This document shows, one piece after another, positions 43,400 to 52,716 of a stretch of 64,000 nucleotides of DNA. This DNA comes from Acidobacteriota bacterium. GTDB taxonomy: Bacteria; Acidobacteriota; Thermoanaerobaculia; Multivoradales; J023. Position 1 is the stretch's first letter, and each line of letters opens with the position of its first letter. The notes beneath the pieces are model-generated. The model saw only the letters and a program-made list of their open reading frames with translations, did no database searches and was not told the origin of the DNA. Location of the stretch: NCBI GenBank assembly GCA_029263315.1, contig JAJCXR010000026.1, forward strand, positions 186,001-250,000, read 5' to 3'. The translations under genes were made by a program, and so were the position numbers.

Positions 43400-45661
43400 C
43401 TAATGGCGAAAGTAGCGCACCGCCTCGTTTAGCTGCACCGTATTGCCCTGGGGAGGGCTGCTCTGGCTACCATCTCGTTCGATGATTTCTTGGGGAGGCA
43501 GGGGTAAGTCTACGCGCTGCGAGCCTCGGCGACTCCAGCCGACGGAGATCTTTTGCCCTGCAGCATCGGAAAAGCTGTAGACGTAGGTGCCTGGCGGCGA
43601 CGCGATGGGACCTTCGAAGCGGCTACCGAAAAGCGTTTTGGCCAACGTCGCCAAGGCCTGAAAGCTGGCCCGTCGTCGCAGCCCACCCCGTTGCTGTGCG
43701 TCCTGGGGAGCGATCAGGCCATAACCTCGGGCGATCATCTGCCACCAATAGACTCTTTCGACCGTTCCGCTGGCCAGTGTCAAGAGATAAAAGCGGGCCA
43801 GATAGTTGGCCTGGGACTCCTCATCCACCGAGACGGTTTTTCCGGCCGGTGAGTGGGGCCCTTCCCAGAGGGGCCAGTTGACTTCCGTAATCCAAGAGCG
43901 GGGTGCACAGTTGCGGGCCGTGTCGGCGATGGCCTTGACCAACATCGCCTTGCCAATGCTGTCGAATCCCAGCTGTTTGTTTTCTGGAGCCCCTCGGCGG
44001 TCGACGTAGAGCAAGCTGGCGACAACGTCGAAAAAGACCCCAGGATGACGGCGATTCAAGACACCGGCGGTGGCGTGGGGCTCGAAGTCGATGACCGACG
44101 GGCCCAGGATCTCAATACCGGGATAGCGTCGCAACACATCACAGGCCGCAGCGGCGAGTTGCAAGTATTCACCGTAGTGCCAAATACCCCACTTGCTGCG
44201 GTTGATGGCTTGCCCAACCTGAAAATGCCGACCATAGGGGGTGAACATGGCGGCCAGTTTCTCGATGGAAGCGCGCCAGCGTTTCGGATCGCGGACCAGC
44301 TCTCGGTTCTGCGGCAAGACAAAGGCGAGGTCGTAGCCTCGACGATGCAGCTCTGCCGCCAGCTCCTCCTCATGTCGATGGTCTTCCTGCCATGGGTGCA
44401 GGCGCAGCAAGAGGTGCTTCACCCCCAGATCCTCAATGGCCATGAGCAGCGCCTCGGGATCCTCTTCGTGGGGGCGGATACAAACCCCCACCCCCGCCCA
44501 ATCCACCGGCTCTTGGTAGAGATTCCTCTCGAGTTGCCGGTAGCGATGCCAGACACGGGGCACGGCGGCTAAGGTGGTGACATTTTGTTTCACATGGCTC
44601 GGCAAGTCCCAGAGGCGAACCAAGGTTTTCTCGAAGCGGCCGGCATGTTGGTGCGGCTGATCGGAAAGGTGATCCCAGACGATCTTGTCCCTCGAGGTCG
44701 CGTCCTTGGGGGCCTGCGGGATATGCACATGGGCCCGGCGCGGTCGAAAAGGGGCCAAGAGACCCCGCAGGGCGGCCCTAACCTTCTTCTTGCTCTCGAT
44801 CTTGAACAAGAAGCCTCGGTGGTAGAAACGATACAGGCTTTTCTTGGAGCTCCCGAGATCGGGCCCCCAATAGGCGGCGAGGAAACGCTCCTGGTCTTGG
44901 GGGCGAAAGATCGCCAAACGACACAGATCCCTGGTGCGCTGCGAGGTGCTCAGCTGCTCGAGGGTGCGACCTCGATTGAGGTCGATGATCGTCAGGTCTT
45001 CGGCGGACAGGTGCTTGTCGTCGGATCGTCGAGCCGCCGAGTTGGGCTCCGGCAACAGGACATTGCCGATGGAGAGGTCGCGGTGGAAGAAGCCGACATC
45101 GTGCATCCGCCGGATGGCCTGGCCCAAGGCTTCGAGAAAGCGCGCATAGTCGAGCTCGGGAAACGTGGTGTCGAGGGTGCCCTGCTGCACGGCTCTGAAA
45201 ATATAGCGGGCCTCGATGAGCCCTGGCAGGTAGGTGGAGACAAAAAACGAAGGGCCCGCCGCATCCTCACTCTCGATCAGCATGACGGGAGCTGCCGTTC
45301 GAATCCCTGAGGCGGCCAAAGTGCAGGCCATTCGCCAGCTGGCTTCGGCTTTGGAGCCACGGTGACGCCGACGCAGCCTTGCCTTCCAACCCTGGTTGCG
45401 AAATTGCTTGACGACCACGGCAAGGCGCCCCGAGGGTGTCTGCAAGTGGGTGCGATAGAGGTAGTTGCGCCCCCAGTGGATGGTTTCGTCCGCCGTTGCG
45501 GGGTCCACGAGGCCCTCGATCTCGCCGCGCAGATCGACGGGGCGCAGCTCACCGACGACCTCGCCGTAGAACCCGGCGATGCGGAACGACTCGGTCGCCA
45601 AGGGATCCGTCGCTTGGCGGCTGTCGCCGGCGGCTGCATTGGAAATCGAAGGGGCACGCAT
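43400..45661 (-). CDS. fusion of a Kdo/WaaP-like kinase and a glycoside-hydrolase-like TIM barrel
   Basis: 753 residues. Residues 60-300 form an ABC1/WaaP-type kinase: K85 in VVVKQF, catalytic HRDLSIGNVLL (D195), and IIDLNR (D227) in place of DFG. Residues 385-655 resemble a clan A hydrolase barrel: GVGVCIRPHEEDPEALL, EILGPSVIDFEPHAT and SWITEVNWPLWEG with a nucleophile-like E593. The acid/base position, expected as GNE, reads GQAIN, so it may be non-catalytic. The protein lacks a signal peptide. It is the last gene of the mre-rng operon, 15 bases after rng. Function is unknown, probably envelope-glycan related. Confidence 0.78.
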   Translation of the reverse strand: MRAPSISNAAAGDSRQATDPLATESFRIAGFYGEVVGELRPVDLRGEIEGLVDPATADETIHWGRNYLYRTHLQTPSGRLAVVVKQFRNQGWKARLRRRHRGSKAEASWRMACTLAASGIRTAAPVMLIESEDAAGPSFFVSTYLPGLIEARYIFRAVQQGTLDTTFPELDYARFLEALGQAIRRMHDVGFFHRDLSIGNVLLPEPNSAARRSDDKHLSAEDLTIIDLNRGRTLEQLSTSQRTRDLCRLAIFRPQDQERFLAAYWGPDLGSSKKSLYRFYHRGFLFKIESKKKVRAALRGLLAPFRPRRAHVHIPQAPKDATSRDKIVWDHLSDQPHQHAGRFEKTLVRLWDLPSHVKQNVTTLAAVPRVWHRYRQLERNLYQEPVDWAGVGVCIRPHEEDPEALLMAIEDLGVKHLLLRLHPWQEDHRHEEELAAELHRRGYDLAFVLPQNRELVRDPKRWRASIEKLAAMFTPYGRHFQVGQAINRSKWGIWHYGEYLQLAAAACDVLRRYPGIEILGPSVIDFEPHATAGVLNRRHPGVFFDVVASLLYVDRRGAPENKQLGFDSIGKAMLVKAIADTARNCAPRSWITEVNWPLWEGPHSPAGKTVSVDEESQANYLARFYLLTLASGTVERVYWWQMIARGYGLIAPQDAQQRGGLRRRASFQALATLAKTLFGSRFEGPIASPPGTYVYSFSDAAGQKISVGWSRRGSQRVDLPLPPQEIIERDGSQSSPPQGNTVQLNEAVRYFRH

Positions 45662-45676
45662 GGGAAGGCTCGGCGA

Positions 45677-47209
45677 TCAAACTTCGAGGATGTCGAAGCT
45701 TTCGTGATGCAAATTGGAGTCGCTCTGTAGCAAGAGCTCAGAGCGCAGAACCCGCTCGATCTCTATAAAAACGGATTGTTGATGCGTCTGAAGTGCTTGC
45801 GCCACATCCGGATGAACCCGTAGGAGAATCTCGCGGTCCCGGTAACGGTCCCGTTGACGTAGTAACTGGCGTCTTAGCTCGAGGCAAATGGTTGCCAGGG
45901 ATTTGATACGACGGCTACCACGACAATAGGGACAAGGCTGGGTCAGCACCCGTTCTAGGCTCGGACGGCTCCGCTTGCGGGTGATCTCCACCAAGCCGAA
46001 TTCCGAAATGTTGAGAATCTTATGTTTGGCCCGGTCCTTCGACATTTCGATCTCGAGGGCGGCTGAGACTTGGTCGCGGTGCTCCTGCTCGGCCATGTCG
46101 ATGAGGTCGATGACGATGATGCCGCCGAGATTGCGCAAGCGGATCTGGCGGACGATTTCCTGCACCGCCTCAAGGTTGGTGGTCAACACCGTATCCTCGA
46201 GATTGTGACGGCCAACGTAGCGACCGGTATTGACGTCGATGGCGACCAGGGCCTCGGTGGGATGGATGACGATGTGGCCGCCGGACTTGAGCCAAGCCTT
46301 GGTCTTGAGGGCAGCCTCGATCTCGACATCGATGTCGAATCGGTCGAAGAGGGCGGCGTCCTGCTGAAAAAGCTTGACGCGGCTGAGCAGCGAGGGTTGG
46401 ACTTGGTCGATGAAGCTGACGATTTTTTCGTAGGTGTCCTCGCCGTCGACCCAGATGACGCTGTAGCTCGACGACAGATAATCCCGCAGCACGCGCAGTC
46501 CGAGGTCGAGATCACGGTGCAAGAGGGTCGGTGCGGAGACCACATCGCCCCGTTGCTTCAAGCGCCGCCAGAGGCGCAGCAGGTACTCCAAGTCGCTGCT
46601 CAGGTCCTCTTTTTCCCCGGACTCGCCGGCGGTGCGCACGATGAGGCCGGCGTGGGTCGGCTTGAGCTCTTCCAACAGGGTGCGCAAGCGCCCGCGCTCT
46701 TCCTCGTCGTCGATACGCTTTGAGACCCCCAGGTGGTCGACGCCTGGCAGCAAAACCAGTGAGCGACCGGGCAAGGTGATCTGCGTGCTGACCCGAGCGC
46801 CCTTGTTGGGCATCGCATCCTTGAGCACTTGGACGACGATTTCTTGTCCGGTTTTTAGCAACTGATCGATGGACGGGCGCTCTTGCTCCAGGTCGCTTTC
46901 GAGGGCCTCGTCACTCTCCAGGTCGTCGTCACTCTCCAGGGAGGTGTCTTCGGCGTCCTCCATGGGCTCGAAGTTGGACATCGGGTCGCTGACTTCGCTG
47001 ATGTAGAGGAAGGCGTCCCGTTCGAGGCCGATATCGACGAAGGCGGCCTGCATACCGGGCAAGACGCGGCTGACCCTGCCTTTGTAGATATTGCCCACCA
47101 CCCCAAGCTGTTGGTGCCGTTCGATGAACAGCTCCGCCAACCGATCCTCTTCGAGGATGGCGACACGGGTCTGGTGGGCATCGCTCTCGATCAACATCTT
47201 CATGTTCAT
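45677..47209 (-). CDS. rng: ribonuclease G/E
   Basis: Endoribonuclease for rRNA and mRNA processing. Its 510 residues hold the S1 domain, interrupted by an acidic repeat insert (residues about 80-112), then the RNase G/E catalytic core. VAIDVNTGRYVG and GGIIVIDLIDMA carry the metal-binding Asp pair, and CPYCRGSRR is the Zn-link. No RNase E-type scaffold tail exists. It lies 20 bases after rodA, as rng follows mreBCD in many bacteria. Confidence 0.94.
   Translation of the reverse strand: MNMKMLIESDAHQTRVAILEEDRLAELFIERHQQLGVVGNIYKGRVSRVLPGMQAAFVDIGLERDAFLYISEVSDPMSNFEPMEDAEDTSLESDDDLESDEALESDLEQERPSIDQLLKTGQEIVVQVLKDAMPNKGARVSTQITLPGRSLVLLPGVDHLGVSKRIDDEEERGRLRTLLEELKPTHAGLIVRTAGESGEKEDLSSDLEYLLRLWRRLKQRGDVVSAPTLLHRDLDLGLRVLRDYLSSSYSVIWVDGEDTYEKIVSFIDQVQPSLLSRVKLFQQDAALFDRFDIDVEIEAALKTKAWLKSGGHIVIHPTEALVAIDVNTGRYVGRHNLEDTVLTTNLEAVQEIVRQIRLRNLGGIIVIDLIDMAEQEHRDQVSAALEIEMSKDRAKHKILNISEFGLVEITRKRSRPSLERVLTQPCPYCRGSRRIKSLATICLELRRQLLRQRDRYRDREILLRVHPDVAQALQTHQQSVFIEIERVLRSELLLQSDSNLHHESFDILEV
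46908..46940 (-). repeat. 18-bp-period repeat encoding an acidic stretch in RNase G/E
   Basis: TCGTCACTCTCCAGG occurs at 46908-46922 and 46926-46940. It encodes the LESD-rich run of the S1-domain insert (SLESDDDLESDEALESD). Confidence 0.75.
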
Positions 47210-47228
47210 GACAAACCCTGGGGTCGAC

Positions 47229-48371
47229 TCAGCGGTTGACGTAGCGACGGTAGTCGACGTTGAGAATCAAACCGGTGGAAATAAAGCTGATCGTGGTGAA
47301 GGAGCCACCATAGGAGATGAAGGGTAGCGGAATTCCAGTAATTGGCAAGAGCCCTACCACCATGGCCGTATTGTAGATGGCATGAAAGGCGGTAAAGGCG
47401 ACCAAGGCGACGACCAGGAGAATACCGGTTCGGTCGCGACTGCGCATGGCAATGCTCGCGGCGCCCGTCACGTAGGCTGCATAGAGACCGAGGACCACCA
47501 AGGCGCCGACGAAGCCCCACTCTTCGGCCAGCACCGCCATGACGAAATCGGTATGCCGCTGAGGAAGGAAACGCAGCTGGCTCTGGGTGCCTTGGCCGTA
47601 ACCACGGCCGAGCATTTGCCCTGAGCCGACGGCAATTTTGCTCTGACGAACCTGATAGCCCGCCCCCAGGGGATCCTTATCCGGTGCCAGAAAACTGACG
47701 ATACGGGTCTTTTGGTAGTCCTTCATCGCGAAGCTCCACATTCCCGCGGCGAAAAGCAAACCGAGAATCGCGGCGACCACCAACTGCCGGCTTTGCACTC
47801 CGGCCACCAAGAGCAGGGCGGCGAGCATCGGCAGGAACATGGCGGCGCTGCCGAGGTCCCGCTCCAAGGCGATGAGAATCATCGGGACGGCCACCAAGGC
47901 GATGGCCGTGGTGATTTCCCGCAGCGTCAAGTGGCGGCGATAGATGCCGGCCAGATACCGCACCAGAATCAATGCCGTCGCCGGTTTAGCAAGCTCCGAG
48001 GGTTGTCCCCCAAAGGGGCCGAAGGACAGCCAGCTACGAGCCCCTCCCGCTTCATGTCCGATGAACAGCACCAAGACCAGCAGGAACAGGCTACCGAGGT
48101 AGAAGACGGGTGCCATGTCGACGAGGGCGTGATAATCGAAGCTGAAGACGACGGCCAGAACGGCGCTACCTAGGAGCACAAAGACGATCTGCCGCGGCAA
48201 ATAGCTGGTGGCGAGCTCAGCGCTGGCGCTGTGCACGGTGGCCAGGCCGATGCACGACAAGAGCCAGGCCGCCGCCAAAGGTGCCCAGTTGACGTTGCTC
48301 AGCCGCCGCAGCAGCGACGGGTCGTCAGGACGCGGCGCGATGCGCGAGATCGGTGTCGAAAAACTTCTCAT
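47229..48371 (-). CDS. rodA: rod-shape peptidoglycan glycosyltransferase RodA
   Basis: SEDS-family polymerase that works with PBP2 in side-wall synthesis. Its 380 residues include about ten membrane helices, the conserved HEAGGARSWLSFGPFGGQPSELAKPA segment, and RFLPQRHTDFVMAVLAEEWGF. The start overlaps the end of mrdA by 47 bases; I see no later start that keeps the first helix. It belongs to the mre operon. Confidence 0.95.
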   Translation of the reverse strand: MRSFSTPISRIAPRPDDPSLLRRLSNVNWAPLAAAWLLSCIGLATVHSASAELATSYLPRQIVFVLLGSAVLAVVFSFDYHALVDMAPVFYLGSLFLLVLVLFIGHEAGGARSWLSFGPFGGQPSELAKPATALILVRYLAGIYRRHLTLREITTAIALVAVPMILIALERDLGSAAMFLPMLAALLLVAGVQSRQLVVAAILGLLFAAGMWSFAMKDYQKTRIVSFLAPDKDPLGAGYQVRQSKIAVGSGQMLGRGYGQGTQSQLRFLPQRHTDFVMAVLAEEWGFVGALVVLGLYAAYVTGAASIAMRSRDRTGILLVVALVAFTAFHAIYNTAMVVGLLPITGIPLPFISYGGSFTTISFISTGLILNVDYRRYVNR

Positions 48372-50130
48372 ACATAGCCTTGGCTAGTGGGGCGGCGGCG
48401 CTCGAGCCACCGCCGCCGTGCTCGACGAAGACCACCACCACCAGGCGGGGGTCCTCGGCGGGTGCATAGGATGCGAACCATGCGTGATCGCGATGCTCCG
48501 GAGCCAGCTGGTCATTGCCCGTGCGCACCGCCTGGGCGACCACTTGCGCCGTACCGGTCTTGCCGGCCACATCGAGACCCTCGATGCGGACCGCCCGGCC
48601 GGTGCCCTCCGGATGGTTAACGGTACTCCACAATGCTTCGCGAACCAACTTCAGGTGCTCGGCCTGAAGGGGTAAGCGCTGAGGAGGGGTAGGCCCTGCC
48701 TCGAGTCGGTGCTCGCCGAGGGTCAGGTGGGGGGAGACGAGGTACCCCTGATTCGCCGTCGCCGCCATCATGACCGCGATCTGAAGGGGGGTCACCAAGA
48801 TGGGGCCTTGGCCCGTAGCCACCGAGATGGTCTCGCCCGCATACCAGGGAGTTCCCCGTGCTTTCAGGCTCCATTGGCTGCCGGGCACCAAACCCGCTTT
48901 CTCGCCGTCCAGGTCGACACCAGTTTTCTGGCCCAAGCCGAACATGCGTGCGTAGTGGGCGATCTGGTCGATATCGAGCTCTTGACCGAGGGCGTGGTAA
49001 AAGACGTTGCACGAGTAGCGCAGGGAGGTCTCTAGGTTGACCCAGCCGTGGCCGCCGGCCCGCCAACAGCGATAACGATTCTTGTAAATGGTCGAGTAGC
49101 CGGGGCAGAAGACCCGCGGCTCTTGAGCTGTGATCTTGCCGGTGTCGAGGCCCGCTAAGGCCATGACGATCTTGAAGATCGAACCCGGCGGATAGGTGTT
49201 CTGGATACTCCGATTCTGCAGCGGATGGTTCGGGTCGGAGACCAACTGTTGCCACTCTTCGTGTCGTAGGCGACGGGCGAAGAGGTTGGAATCGAAAGCC
49301 GGTGATGACGCCATGGCCAGGATGTCGCCGTTGCGAGGGTCGAGGGCGACGATGGAGCCGACGCGACCCTCGAGCTGCTGAGCGGCCGTTTGTTGGAGCT
49401 CGAGGTCAATGGTCAAGGTCAAGTCGTTGCCCGGCCTCGCTTGGACTTGCTCCAGCTCTTCGACCACCTGGCCGCGGCTCTCCACGACGACGATCTGCTC
49501 GCCCCGCTGGCCGCGCAGGGTGCTTTCATAAAGGGCTTCGATGCCCTTCTTGCCCACTTGATCGCCGCGTCGGTAGGTACCGCCCCAGGCGTCGAGCTCC
49601 TGCTCACTGATCTCACCGAGGTAGCCCAGCAGATGGGCCGTCTGCCCGGCATGGCGGTAGAGGCGTAGGTGCTCGACGGAAATCTCCAGCTCCGGGTACT
49701 CGAGATTCAGGGCCGAGATGCGAGCCACCTGCGTCAAGCTGAGCTGACTGCCCAGCCGAATGGGCTGGAACTTGGGGGTGCGGCGGTGGGACGCCAAGAG
49801 CTCTTCGAGCTCTTCGATGGGCGTCGAGAGCACCCGGGCCGCAAACCTCAGCCCCTCATCCCCGGCGCTACGGCTGCGGTCGATGAAGAGGGAATAGCTC
49901 GGCACGTTCTCCACCAGGGGGCGCTGAAAACGATCGAGGATCAGGCCTCGGGATGCCTGGGTGCTCAGCTTGCGGAGGCGATTGTTATCCGCCATGGTGC
50001 GGTAGTTGGCACCTTCGGCGATCTGCACGTACCAATAGGCGATGCCGATGCACAGCAGGATAACTTGAGTGACACCATTGATCCGCCCAATGCGTGCCAC
50101 CAATGCGTTGCGATGTTGTTGAATGCGCAA
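48325..50130 (-). CDS. mrdA: penicillin-binding protein 2 (MrdA), peptidoglycan transpeptidase
   Basis: Class B PBP required for elongation. It has one N-terminal helix, a dimerisation/pedestal domain, and the transpeptidase motifs YPPGSIFKIVMAL (SxxK), RYSCNVF (SxN) and AGKTGTAQ (KTG). Length 601 residues is normal. It begins with TTG 50130, preceded by GGAAAGG. It lies between mreD and rodA. Confidence 0.95.
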   Translation of the reverse strand: MRIQQHRNALVARIGRINGVTQVILLCIGIAYWYVQIAEGANYRTMADNNRLRKLSTQASRGLILDRFQRPLVENVPSYSLFIDRSRSAGDEGLRFAARVLSTPIEELEELLASHRRTPKFQPIRLGSQLSLTQVARISALNLEYPELEISVEHLRLYRHAGQTAHLLGYLGEISEQELDAWGGTYRRGDQVGKKGIEALYESTLRGQRGEQIVVVESRGQVVEELEQVQARPGNDLTLTIDLELQQTAAQQLEGRVGSIVALDPRNGDILAMASSPAFDSNLFARRLRHEEWQQLVSDPNHPLQNRSIQNTYPPGSIFKIVMALAGLDTGKITAQEPRVFCPGYSTIYKNRYRCWRAGGHGWVNLETSLRYSCNVFYHALGQELDIDQIAHYARMFGLGQKTGVDLDGEKAGLVPGSQWSLKARGTPWYAGETISVATGQGPILVTPLQIAVMMAATANQGYLVSPHLTLGEHRLEAGPTPPQRLPLQAEHLKLVREALWSTVNHPEGTGRAVRIEGLDVAGKTGTAQVVAQAVRTGNDQLAPEHRDHAWFASYAPAEDPRLVVVVFVEHGGGGSSAAAPLAKAMYEKFFDTDLAHRAAS

Positions 50131-50178
50131 GGCTAGCCTTTCCGGTGGGGCTCTTTTGTTGTAGCGGCTGCGATGCCG

Positions 50179-50700
50179 TCAAGACTCGATGCGCAGGCGA
50201 CGGCCGCGCCGCTCTCGCCATTTTTTCTCGAAGCGCTCAAACCGTCGAATGGTGACAAAGAGAACCGCCCCCAGTATCCCGGAGGTCAGCATGCGAAGCA
50301 ACATGAAACCGGGGCTCGGACCTTCTGAGCCCAAGAGCAGCAGCGAGAAGAGAACGGCCAAGGTCGTCATCTGGACCGCCGTGGCGGCACTCATCAGCAG
50401 GCCGACGGTGACTGGCTGGTGCAATACGATGCGCTGCTGGACCTGCGCCGCTCCCCAGGCGGTCAACGTATTGGCGAAGCCATAGAGTCCGAAGAGACCG
50501 CCGCTCAAACTATCGGCCGCCAGCCCGGTGACCGTGCCCGCTAAGCAGCTCCACGCCGGGGAGCGACCCAGGCTACTGAAGATGGCCAAGATGAGGAACA
50601 TGTCGACGGTCGAAGAGAACCACGGCATCAGGCGACTGGCCAGGGTGTGGAGCCCGACCACCAGAAGCAAGGCGGCGAGGAATCGCAGGCTCCGCTTCAT
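50179..50700 (-). CDS. mreD: rod shape-determining protein MreD
   Basis: 173-residue membrane protein of the elongasome with five or six helices: MKRSLRFLAALLLVVGLHTLASRLMP at the start, then LAADSLSGGLFGLYGFANTLTAWGAA. Sequence is poorly conserved, but size and position after mreC fix the assignment. The start overlaps the mreC stop by four bases. A longer open frame extends upstream inside mreC. Confidence 0.88.
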   Translation of the reverse strand: MKRSLRFLAALLLVVGLHTLASRLMPWFSSTVDMFLILAIFSSLGRSPAWSCLAGTVTGLAADSLSGGLFGLYGFANTLTAWGAAQVQQRIVLHQPVTVGLLMSAATAVQMTTLAVLFSLLLLGSEGPSPGFMLLRMLTSGILGAVLFVTIRRFERFEKKWRERRGRRLRIES

Positions 50701-51578
50701 GGCGTCGGGTCGGGCTCTGGGTCCGTCTCGAGAGCTTCTTCGGACACCGCTCCGGGCATCGCTTGGCGCACGTCCGCCGGCAGCGTCTCTTCCGTCAAGA
50801 CGAAGACTTGATCCAGTAAGCTGAGATCGATCGCAGGTTCGAGCCGGATGCGGTGAAAGAGGTCGTTGCCCGGTCCCACCTCGACCACCGTACCGACGGG
50901 GATGCCCCGGGGGAAGATACCGTCGATACCGGCGCTCACCACTTCGTCCCCCACTCGGACATCGGCCAACAGGGGGATGTTGTCGAGCAGCAGGCCGTCG
51001 CCTTCGCCGTGCACGATGCCGCGGCGTCGAGTCCGCAGGATCATGGCGCTGGCCGAGGCCGACCGGTCCGTCAGCAGCAAGACCTTGGCATACTGAGGCG
51101 TGGCGACGACGATGCGGCCCACCAAACCGCGGTCGGTGACCACCGGCTGATTCACCTTGGCTTCGCCATCGCCGATGAAGAGGACCAACGTTCTCAACCA
51201 CGAATCCGTGTCGAGGTAGACGACATCGGCGACAAAGAACTGCTCGCTGCCGAAACGTTGGTAGGTCGTTTCAGAGAGAATTGCCAAACGCTTGAGATCT
51301 TCCTCCACCCCCTGCAGGCGAATGACCTTTTGCCGCAGCTCCGCCAGCTCGAGGCGGAGCTGTTGGTTCTGGATCTTGAGGGAGCCGGCGAGGCGCAGGG
51401 AACCGAAAAATCCGTAGACGCCATCAATGCTGGCGTTGGCCAAGTGAACAACGGGGCCGAGGGTCCCGAGGACGAGCTGCTCGAGACGGCTTCCCTCGGA
51501 GCGCTCGTGGGTCGACAGAAGGACCAAGTGCCCCAGAAGAAGGAAGGCCAACAAAAAGTGATCGACGCGCTGCCGCAC
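50697..51578 (-). CDS. mreC: rod shape-determining protein MreC
   Basis: 293-residue bitopic protein linking MreB to PBP2 and RodA. It has one N-terminal helix (FLLAFLLLGHLVLL), a coiled coil (residues 68-95), and the beta-barrel region with LVGRIVVATPQYAKVLLLTDRSASASAMI and GDEVVSAGIDGIFPRGIPVGTV. It starts at GTG 51578, two bases after the mreB stop. Confidence 0.94.
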   Translation of the reverse strand: MRQRVDHFLLAFLLLGHLVLLSTHERSEGSRLEQLVLGTLGPVVHLANASIDGVYGFFGSLRLAGSLKIQNQQLRLELAELRQKVIRLQGVEEDLKRLAILSETTYQRFGSEQFFVADVVYLDTDSWLRTLVLFIGDGEAKVNQPVVTDRGLVGRIVVATPQYAKVLLLTDRSASASAMILRTRRRGIVHGEGDGLLLDNIPLLADVRVGDEVVSAGIDGIFPRGIPVGTVVEVGPGNDLFHRIRLEPAIDLSLLDQVFVLTEETLPADVRQAMPGAVSEEALETDPEPDPTP

Positions 51579-51580
51579 GG

Positions 51581-52606
51581 TCAGCGCAGAGAGACTTTAC
51601 GCAGCAGGTCGATATCTTCCAGCAGCCGCCCGGTTCCCAGGACCACCGAGCACAAGGGGTCGTCCGCTTGGACCACCGGCAACCCAGTTTCTTCCCGCAG
51701 GCGTTGATCCAGGTTGCGGATCAAGGCGCCGCCGCCGGAGAGGACGATGCCCTTGTCCATGATGTCCGCCGAGAGCTCCGGCGGTGTCCTTTCCAAGGCC
51801 TGGCGCACCGCCTCGACGATTTGTGAGATGGGTTCCGCCAGCGCTTCCCGCACCTCGGAGTCGGTGACGCTGATGGTCTTTGGCACGCCCTCCACCAGAT
51901 CACGCCCCTTGATGTCCATGCGCAGCTCTTCTTCCAGGGGGTAGGCCGAGCCGATCTCGAGCTTGATGCGCTCCGCCGTGCGTTCGCCGATGAGCAGATT
52001 GTGACGCCGCTTGAGGTAGTTGATGATCGCTTCGTCGAGCTCGTTGCCGGCGATCTTCAGGGAGCGGCTGAAGACCGCCCCGGCGAGGGAAATCACCGCC
52101 ACGTCGCTGGTGCCACCGCCGATGTCGACGATCATGTTGCCGGAGGGCTCGGTGATCGGCAGGCCGGCCCCGATGGCGGCCATCATGGCTTGCTCGACGA
52201 GATAGACCTCTGAGGCCCCGGCCTGCTCGGCCGAATCTCGTACGGCCCTCTTCTCGACCGGAGTGATTTCCGAGGGAACTCCAATGACGATGCGCGGGCG
52301 GACCCATTGGCGCCCGCCGTGGGCCTTCTTGATGAAATATTTGAGCATCTGCTCGGTGATATCGAAGTCGGCGATGACGCCGTCTTTCATCGGTCTGACG
52401 GACTCGATGTTGCCAGGAGTACGGCCCAACATCTCCTTGGCCTCGTTGCCGACGGCTTCGATCTTGTTGGTCAGCTTGTTGACCACCACGACGGAAGGCT
52501 CGCGGACGACGATGCCTCCGTTGCGCGTGAAAACCAGGGTATTGGCCGTGCCGAGGTCGATGGCAAGGTCGTCTGAAAAGAAACGCAGAATTGCGGGGAA
52601 GGCCAT
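51581..52606 (-). CDS. mreB: rod shape-determining actin homologue MreB
   Basis: 341 residues with the MreB ATPase fold: DLAIDLGTANTLVF (phosphate 1), MIVDIGGGTSDVAVISL (phosphate 2), and LSGGGALIRNLDQRL (adenosine). It forms filaments under the inner membrane and guides elongation. AGGGAG precedes the ATG. It heads the mreBCD-mrdA-rodA-rng operon. Confidence 0.97.
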   Translation of the reverse strand: MAFPAILRFFSDDLAIDLGTANTLVFTRNGGIVVREPSVVVVNKLTNKIEAVGNEAKEMLGRTPGNIESVRPMKDGVIADFDITEQMLKYFIKKAHGGRQWVRPRIVIGVPSEITPVEKRAVRDSAEQAGASEVYLVEQAMMAAIGAGLPITEPSGNMIVDIGGGTSDVAVISLAGAVFSRSLKIAGNELDEAIINYLKRRHNLLIGERTAERIKLEIGSAYPLEEELRMDIKGRDLVEGVPKTISVTDSEVREALAEPISQIVEAVRQALERTPPELSADIMDKGIVLSGGGALIRNLDQRLREETGLPVVQADDPLCSVVLGTGRLLEDIDLLRKVSLR

Positions 52607-52716
52607 AGTGCTCCCTTGTAGTTCGCCGCTCTAGGCTCTGAAATCGCCGCCCGATCGAGGGCTGCGAGTGTTGTCGTTCGTCTTTCGAAGCAGAGGAGGT
52701 TCAGTTGGGCGCTGCA

